Source: Alphaproteobacteria bacterium (lineage in GTDB: Bacteria > Pseudomonadota > Alphaproteobacteria > Micropepsales > Micropepsaceae). Taken from it: 10,944 nucleotides of DNA. The notes beneath the pieces are model-generated. The model was not told the origin of the DNA. It saw nothing but the letters and a program-made list of their open reading frames with translations, and ran no database searches. Where the stretch lies: positions 1-10,944 of the forward strand of contig JAATGK010000049.1 of NCBI GenBank assembly GCA_015654715.1. The letters are read 5' to 3'. The position numbers were made by a program, and so were the translations under genes. The first letter of the stretch is position 1. Each line of letters opens with the position of its first letter. Positions 7,045 to 10,944 of the stretch are shown here, in pieces.

Positions 7045-7473
7045 GGCGGCGGTTTCTTCAGTGATCCCGTACAACTCGTCAGCCTTGCCCTCGGCCAATT
7101 GCTTGGCGAGGTTGAGGATGGCGCGCCGGTGCTTGGGAGCTTGGATCGACGCGTAAGCATCGAGCAGCTCGGTGGCGCCCGGTTCGTTGAGGTGTGCCAG
7201 GTGGCGCTAGAAGGTCGATCTTTCGCCGGGCTGTGCGAGGTCGCCGACGATGTCCACGACGCCGCAATTGAGCGCCTGGGCAATTTCGACGAGACGCGAG
7301 AAGCTTACGCGGTTCGTGCCGTGCTCGTATTTCTGCACCTGTTGAAACGTGATGCCGACTTCGCGCGCCAACTGCTCCTGGGAATATCCCAGCTCACGGC
7401 GGCGCAAACGAATGCGAGATCCAAGGGCTATATCAAGCGGGTTCGGAGATCCGTTCTCCGTAGTCTTTGTCAT
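7042..7473 (-). pseudogene. XRE-family HTH regulator (PhrR/PraR-like) interrupted by one in-frame TAG
   Basis: From ATG 7473 (AGAAGG 8 bases upstream) the frame runs 143 codons to TAG at 7042-7044, the normal size for short Hyphomicrobiales XRE regulators. Residues 18-74 form a complete helix-turn-helix: GSRIRLRRRELGYSQEQL, then GITFQQVQKYEHGTNRVS as turn and recognition helix, then LVEIAQALN. Codon 89 (7207-7209) is TAG. The same frame continues for 54 residues with a plausible tail, RHLAHLNEPGATELLDAYAS and ILNLAKQLAEGKADELYGI. The helix-rich tail and preserved frame make me read this as one gene with an internal amber, not a gene that ends at 88. If translation stops there, the DNA-binding domain survives and the product could still work or act in a dominant way. 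The PhrR/PraR likeness is a recognition-level judgement; members of that group affect surface polysaccharide and adhesion genes, which fits the divergent operon at 7914. Confidence 0.8.
7207..7209 (-). other. In-frame amber codon within the XRE regulator
   Basis: The plus strand reads CTA, TAG on the coding strand, between GERSTF and RHLAHL. The next in-frame stop is 54 codons further, at 7042-7044. Its base context (TTC TAG CGC) differs from the ppc amber (ACC TAG TTC). Confidence 0.85.
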
Positions 7474-7752
7474 TAGTGTGCCTTCTATCCATCGGTTGAA
7501 GCACCCCTGCCACTTGTTTACTGCCCTGCAATCGTCATGCGCATCCCCATGCGCCGTCACGACTTGTACCCCAAGTTGCGCGGAATACATCCGATATCAC
7601 GACCGCTGGTTAATCGGCCATTGTGGCGCAAGTATAGCGGAAGATGTTCGTTCGTTAAGCGAACAGTCCGTGCTCTACAATTCGCAAGGCCTCAGCGCAG
7701 GTTGTGTGGTTTCTGGGTGAGCAACCGTAATGAGTCCTCGCGCCGAACTAGT

Positions 7753-7766
7753 TTGATTTTAACCAA
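7753..7766. promoter_or_regulatory. FNR/FixK-like box upstream of the polysaccharide operon
   Basis: TTGAT-TTTA-ACCAA matches 9 of 10 fixed bases of the FNR consensus TTGAT-N4-ATCAA. Its centre (7759.5) lies about 44 bp before the start site predicted from the adjacent promoter, close to the -41.5 position of class II FNR activation. Binding is inferred; in AT-rich DNA such a match can arise by chance. Confidence 0.35.
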
Positions 7767-7769
7767 TCA

Positions 7770-7797
7770 TTGTCCCGGCACGGGACGCTTCTAGCTA
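7770..7797 (+). promoter_or_regulatory. Candidate promoter of the polysaccharide operon with operator in the spacer
   Basis: TTGTCC (7770-7775) and TAGCTA (7792-7797), 16 bp apart, resemble a sigma-70 promoter. The spacer region carries the perfect inverted repeat GTCCCG-GCA-CGGGAC (7772-7786), well placed for a repressor to block polymerase. The boxes are only moderate matches and the start site is predicted. Confidence 0.35.
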
Positions 7798-7913
7798 AGA
7801 GACGTTTACACTGCAATCGGGCACGGGCCGTCGCGATTTGGAACGGATCGGACTGGCGGCACTGGCATCAACTCTGCAAACGGAGCAATCGAAGCCCTTA
7901 CCCGGTCCCGTCC

Positions 7914-8648
7914 GTGAGCCTGCATCAAAGTCCAGCCGTCGTTCTGGCCAAATCCGATTCAATCGGAGCGGCGATTGCGGCCTTGCCGTCGCCCATCGAC
8001 TTCCTGCCGGCCGATGCCGCCGCGTGGTTCGCACCAAGCAATACCAACGACGATTGGTCGGTAAGCCTGGGCAAACGCGCGCTCGATCTTGTGGTCGCCA
8101 TTCCTGCGGTGCTGTTGTTTGCTCCGCTGCTGCTCATCATTGCCGCGCTCATTGTGATCGACTCCAAGGGCCCGGTGCTGTTCCGCCAGCAGCGCACCGG
8201 CGTCTGTGGCCGCACCTTCGAAATCCTGAAATTCCGTACCATGCACGTCATGGAACACGGCGACGAAGTGAAACAGGCCGTTGCCGGCGATCCGCGCACG
8301 ACGCGGCTCGGTGCCTTCCTGCGCCGCTATTCGATTGACGAACTGCCGCAGCTCCTAAATGTCGTCAATGGCGACATGTCGCTGGTCGGCCCGCGCCCGC
8401 ACGCCAAAGTGCATGACGCGTATTACGGCGGCGAGATCGCCGATTACGTGCATCGCTTCGCGGCCAAGCCCGGCATGACCGGTTGGGCCCAAATCAACGG
8501 CCATCGCGGCCCGACTCCGACCCTCGCCGTGATGCAAGCCCGCATCGATCACGACGTCTGGTACGTGAAAAACGCCAGTTTTGCGCTCGATCTCAAGATC
8601 CTGCTCAAGACTCCGTTCGCCATCATCCGCCCGAGGAATGCGTTCTGA
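7914..8648 (+). CDS. Priming sugar-phosphate transferase (bacterial sugar transferase family, ExoY/PssA-type)
   Basis: This enzyme transfers a sugar-1-phosphate from a nucleotide sugar to undecaprenyl phosphate on the cytoplasmic face of the inner membrane, the first step of a repeat-unit polysaccharide. With GTG 7914 as start it has 244 residues, as in the short ExoY/PssA form without the multi-spanning N-terminal region. One hydrophobic membrane segment (about 57-82) follows KRALD. Then come the family motifs PVLFRQQRTG (87-96), LKFRTM (105-110), DELPQLLNVVNGDMSLVGPRP (in the stretch 142-162) and KPGMTGWAQINGHRG. The last motif resembles WcaJ-type glucose- or galactose-phosphate transferases, so a hexose phosphate is likely, but the sugar cannot be read from sequence. 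The frame is open to TTG 7770, but that extension is not family-like and would start inside the putative promoter. The Shine-Dalgarno is weak. The stop overlaps the next start by one base (TGATG). Confidence 0.9.
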   Translation: MSLHQSPAVVLAKSDSIGAAIAALPSPIDFLPADAAAWFAPSNTNDDWSVSLGKRALDLVVAIPAVLLFAPLLLIIAALIVIDSKGPVLFRQQRTGVCGRTFEILKFRTMHVMEHGDEVKQAVAGDPRTTRLGAFLRRYSIDELPQLLNVVNGDMSLVGPRPHAKVHDAYYGGEIADYVHRFAAKPGMTGWAQINGHRGPTPTLAVMQARIDHDVWYVKNASFALDLKILLKTPFAIIRPRNAF

Positions 8649-9460
8649 TGAGCGCCGCCGCAACCGTTCAGCAAGAACGCCGCTCCGGCGCACGGGTTTA
8701 TTCCCGCGTCACGATCGGCGGGTTGCGTACGGCTTGCATTTCCCGCGGCCAGCTCGGCGGCTTGATGGTCGGCGATTGCCTGGCCGCCCGCGGCGGCCAG
8801 CGGATGCCGCGTCTCGTCTTCGCCTCCAACGGCCATGCCATCGCCATGGCGGCGTTCGACACCAGGTTTCGCGCCACCTTCGAGCAGGCCGACCTGATCC
8901 ACGCCGATGGCGAGCCGGTCGTGGTCGCTTCCAAGCTGCTCTCCAAAATCGCGGTCCCCGAACGCAGCGCCACCACCGATTTTTTGTTTGATGCCGCCCG
9001 GGCCGCTGCCGAATTCGGCCTCAAATTCTTCATGCTGGGTTCGACGGACGAGATCAACGCCCGCGCCGCCAACAATGTGAAAGAGGCCTATCCTGGCGTC
9101 GAGATTGTCGGTCGCCGTAACGGCTATTTCCGCCGCGACGAGGAAGAGGCGATCGTCGAAGCGATCAATGCTTCCGGCGCCGATGTGCTTTGGGTCGGCC
9201 TCGGGGTGCCGTTCGAATACGAATTCTGCCTGCGCAACAAATCCCGTCTCAAAGTGGGATGGGTGGTGACCTGCGGCGGCTGCTTCAATTTTGCTGCCGG
9301 TGACTACCGCCGCGCGCCCGGCTGGATGCAGAAAAATGGCCTGGAATGGCTATTCCGGCTGTGGCAGGAGCCGCGCCGCCTGTTCTGGCGGTACATGATC
9401 ACCAATCCGGTCGCCATCGCCATGTTGCTGCTGCGAACCGGCAAGAAGGTTGCAAGCTGA
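8648..9460 (+). CDS. WecG/TagA/CpsF-family glycosyltransferase (GT26)
   Basis: The protein has 270 residues and is translationally coupled to the priming transferase by a one-base overlap. GT26 enzymes move a sugar from a UDP-sugar onto a lipid-linked acceptor, usually as the second sugar of a polysaccharide repeat. Seen here are FASNGHAIAMAAF (58-70), HADGEP (85-90, with the Asp proposed as catalytic at D87), the central FMLGSTDEIN, and the C-terminal RRAPGWM, GLEWLFRLWQEPRRLFWRY block that defines the family. Two family positions differ: the usual P-x-Q-E motif reads GVPFEYEF, and the common GGxFDF reads GGCFNF. Membrane association through the C-terminal basic and hydrophobic end is likely. 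The donor and acceptor sugars cannot be told. It overlaps the next frame only if a TTG at 9450 is used there; from ATG 9468 there is a 7-bp gap. Confidence 0.9.
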   Translation: MSAAATVQQERRSGARVYSRVTIGGLRTACISRGQLGGLMVGDCLAARGGQRMPRLVFASNGHAIAMAAFDTRFRATFEQADLIHADGEPVVVASKLLSKIAVPERSATTDFLFDAARAAAEFGLKFFMLGSTDEINARAANNVKEAYPGVEIVGRRNGYFRRDEEEAIVEAINASGADVLWVGLGVPFEYEFCLRNKSRLKVGWVVTCGGCFNFAAGDYRRAPGWMQKNGLEWLFRLWQEPRRLFWRYMITNPVAIAMLLLRTGKKVAS

Positions 9461-9467
9461 CGGCTTT

Positions 9468-10748
9468 ATGTCAGCAACGGGACAACAGATCGGCGGGGAA
9501 AGCTGGGCGGCAGCCGTCTGGCGCAGCACCTACCGTTACGGTCTGACCTCACTCGGCCCGGTGGCCGTTTCCGGGGCCCATTTCGTTGCCTCGCTGTTGT
9601 TCCTGCGGCTGCTCAGGCCCGCCGATTTCGGCCATTTCTCTTTCCTGATGATCGTGGTGCCGTTCTGCCTGTCGGCCACCGGCGCCATGCTGGGGGCGCC
9701 TGCCGCGATGACCCGCGGCAAAGAAGCCGCGAGCGCCGAGGCGGACCTCAAGACCCTCCTCAACATGTCCCTGCTGGTTTCGCTGCTGGCTTTCGTCGCT
9801 GTGGCGGCGATGATGGCGTCCACGGGCGCCGCGCCCGTTGCCGCGCTGGTCTTCGGCATTTATGCGGCCGTTTTCACCGCCCGGTCGTTTGCCCGCTCCT
9901 ACGCCAATGTGCTGGGCGCTATCGAGCGCGTGGCGGCCTCCGACATCGTCTATGCGCTGGTTTTGATCGCGGCGCTGTCGGCGCTGGCCGCAGCGGGATT
10001 GTTCTCGCTGGCCAACGCCGCGGTGGCGCTGGTGGTGGCGACGCTGCTGGCGATGCCCGCGTTCGGCCGCGACTATGCCGTCCGGCTGCTGGACGCTTTC
10101 AAGGCGCCGCAGCTCTCCGCCTATCGCCCGATGTGGCACGACGTGACCCGCTGGTCGCTGCTCGGCGTGGTGCTGACCGAGATGGCCGCCAACTGCCATG
10201 CCTATCTCGTGACTTTCATTTCCGGCCCCGGCGCCTTCGGCCTTTTGGCCCTGGGGGCCCTGTTCATGCGCCCCGCCAGCCTAGTTTTGGGCGCGCTTCC
10301 TGACATCGATCAGCCGGTGATGGCCCGGAAAATCGCCGCGAAAGATCTGAAAGGCGCCTTTGGCGTGGTTAACGAATTTAGAACGGCGGCGGGCGCAGTC
10401 TTAGCCGGAACCGTTCTGTTGGCGCTGGCGCTCGTGTTTTGGTTTCCGCATCTCTTGCTGAAGCACTTCCAGGTGAACGACGTCCTGGTCGTCCTCGCCT
10501 TTTGGGTGGGCATTACGGTTCTGCGCGTCGTGCGCACGCCGGAGGCCGTCTTCATCATGGCGACCGGCGGCTACTCGCGGCTCGCCTGGATCAGCGGCGT
10601 GTCGAGCGCGGTGGCGCTGGTGCTGACGCTGGTGCTGCTCATTCTGATCGGTCCGTTGTGGTCGCTTGGCGGCGTCCTGGCCGGTGAGGTCGTGATGGTG
10701 GCGATGCTGATTCCGCTCGCCAACAAGTGGAGGCGGCAGATTGGCTGA
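9468..10748 (+). CDS. Wzx-like polysaccharide flippase (oligosaccharide flippase / MATE-like membrane protein)
   Basis: The protein has 426 residues with about 12 predicted hydrophobic segments, for example LGPVAVSGAHFVASLLFL near the start, FSFLMIVVPFCLSATGAML, and a long pair near the end around ALVLTLVLLILIG. The N-terminal RYGLTSLG...FLRLLRPADFGHFS is typical of the polysaccharide transport proteins that flip undecaprenyl-linked repeat units across the inner membrane. Its place after a priming transferase and a second glycosyltransferase supports that role. No soluble catalytic domain is seen. The start is taken as ATG 9468; TTG 9450 would overlap the previous gene and has AGAAGG directly against it with no spacing. 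Flippases of this kind have little sequence motif content, so the call rests on topology and context. It ends with TGA overlapping the following gene. Confidence 0.82.
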   Translation: MSATGQQIGGESWAAAVWRSTYRYGLTSLGPVAVSGAHFVASLLFLRLLRPADFGHFSFLMIVVPFCLSATGAMLGAPAAMTRGKEAASAEADLKTLLNMSLLVSLLAFVAVAAMMASTGAAPVAALVFGIYAAVFTARSFARSYANVLGAIERVAASDIVYALVLIAALSALAAAGLFSLANAAVALVVATLLAMPAFGRDYAVRLLDAFKAPQLSAYRPMWHDVTRWSLLGVVLTEMAANCHAYLVTFISGPGAFGLLALGALFMRPASLVLGALPDIDQPVMARKIAAKDLKGAFGVVNEFRTAAGAVLAGTVLLALALVFWFPHLLLKHFQVNDVLVVLAFWVGITVLRVVRTPEAVFIMATGGYSRLAWISGVSSAVALVLTLVLLILIGPLWSLGGVLAGEVVMVAMLIPLANKWRRQIG

Positions 10749-10944
10749 GATCGTCGTCGCCATTCCGACTTTCAAGCGCCCGTACGCGCTGGCGCGCCTT
10801 CTGACCGCGCTGGAAAAGCTCGACACCGATGACGCGTTGATCGTGGTGGTCGCCGACAAAGATGCCGCAAGCCATGCTGGCGACGATATCTGCCGTTCGC
10901 TAAACGCGCAGTACCATTGGCGACTCGCTCATGTGCCCGCCGAA
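10741..10944 (+). CDS. Glycosyltransferase family 2, N-terminal part (3' partial)
   Basis: The frame starts at TTG 10741, 7 bases after GGAGG (10729-10733), and overlaps the flippase stop by 8 bases; it runs off the window after 68 codons. The opening AEIVVAIPTFKRPYALARLLTAL is the first strand and helix of a GT-A fold family 2 glycosyltransferase (the usual V-x-I-P-T-x-x-R pattern), and IVVVADKD fits the second strand. The metal-binding DxD and catalytic base lie beyond the window. It would add a sugar to the growing lipid-linked repeat. No ATG or GTG gives a better start near the Shine-Dalgarno. Confidence 0.8.
   Translation, partial: MAEIVVAIPTFKRPYALARLLTALEKLDTDDALIVVVADKDAASHAGDDICRSLNAQYHWRLAHVPAE

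Larger units (their letters stand above)
7474..7913. promoter_or_regulatory. 440-bp divergent regulatory region between the XRE gene and the polysaccharide operon
   Basis: No gene is called here. Perfect inverted repeats are GCGCAT-CCCC-ATGCGC (7539-7554), ACTTG-TACCC-CAAGT (7562-7576), GTTCG-TTAAG-CGAAC (7650-7664) and GTCCCG-GCA-CGGGAC (7772-7786). The region is more AT-rich than its neighbours, as expected for back-to-back promoters. The first two repeats lie on the XRE side and the last lies in the putative operon promoter. A leader of about 110 bases (7804-7913) would precede the first operon gene. Confidence 0.5.

Noticed and set aside
301..7209. Genome-wide reassignment of UAG to an amino acid
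   Set aside because: The GNAT, FNR-like and XRE frames end in TAG at the expected protein lengths, so TAG still works as a stop here; local suppression, error or mutation remain possible.
7770..7913. TTG 7770 as the start of the priming transferase
   Set aside because: The extra 48 residues are Arg/His-rich and not family-like, and the codon lies in the putative promoter.
1..10944. CRISPR array, tRNA, rRNA, transposase, toxin-antitoxin or phage genes
   Set aside because: Looked for on both strands; no spaced direct repeats, cloverleaf-like sequence or matching protein motifs were seen.

Overview
The window looks like chromosomal DNA of an alphaproteobacterium, most likely Hyphomicrobiales. 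The reasons are the strong G/C preference at third codon positions, a CRP/FNR regulator with the recognition-helix style of FnrN/FixK, a short XRE regulator of the PhrR/PraR kind, and intergenic palindromic repeats of the type scattered through rhizobial genomes. No tRNA, rRNA, CRISPR array, transposase or phage gene was seen.

Layout. (1) 1-1215, plus strand: the C-terminal end of a GNAT acetyltransferase (probably the tail of an acyl-CoA-synthetase/GNAT fusion), then an FNR-type regulator with a putative Fe-S cysteine set. (2) 1219-1361: a 143-bp element with perfect 15-bp inverted ends. (3) 1454-2317: a universal stress protein preceded by a TTGA-N6-TCAA FNR-like box. (4) 2525-3602: one minus-strand gene of the 3-hydroxyisobutyrate dehydrogenase family, bracketed by two copies of a 26-bp palindrome. 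(5) 3487-4213: a gene-poor stretch with a C-rich tract (possible G-quadruplex on the minus strand). (6) 4214-6904: phosphoenolpyruvate carboxylase (ppc), full length except for one in-frame TAG at 6317-6319. (7) 6906-7044: rhizobial-type repeats. (8) 7042-7473, minus strand: an XRE regulator, also intact except for one in-frame TAG at 7207-7209. (9) 7474-7913: a long regulatory region with several inverted repeats and an FNR-like box. (10) 7914-10944, plus strand: a tightly overlapping surface-polysaccharide operon: priming sugar-phosphate transferase, WecG/TagA/CpsF glycosyltransferase, Wzx-like flippase and the start of a family 2 glycosyltransferase.

How it fits together. The FNR-like protein could plausibly control usp, and possibly the polysaccharide operon, through the FNR-like boxes. 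The divergent XRE gene is the natural candidate local regulator of the polysaccharide operon. The operon has the usual order of lipid-linked repeat synthesis: priming, sugar addition, flipping.

The most unusual observation is that two neighbouring genes, ppc and the XRE regulator, each carry a single in-frame amber codon with recognisable, uninterrupted family sequence on both sides. Sequencing error, recent inactivation and amber suppression all remain possible. Ordinary use of TAG as terminal stop by three other reading frames here argues against genome-wide reassignment.
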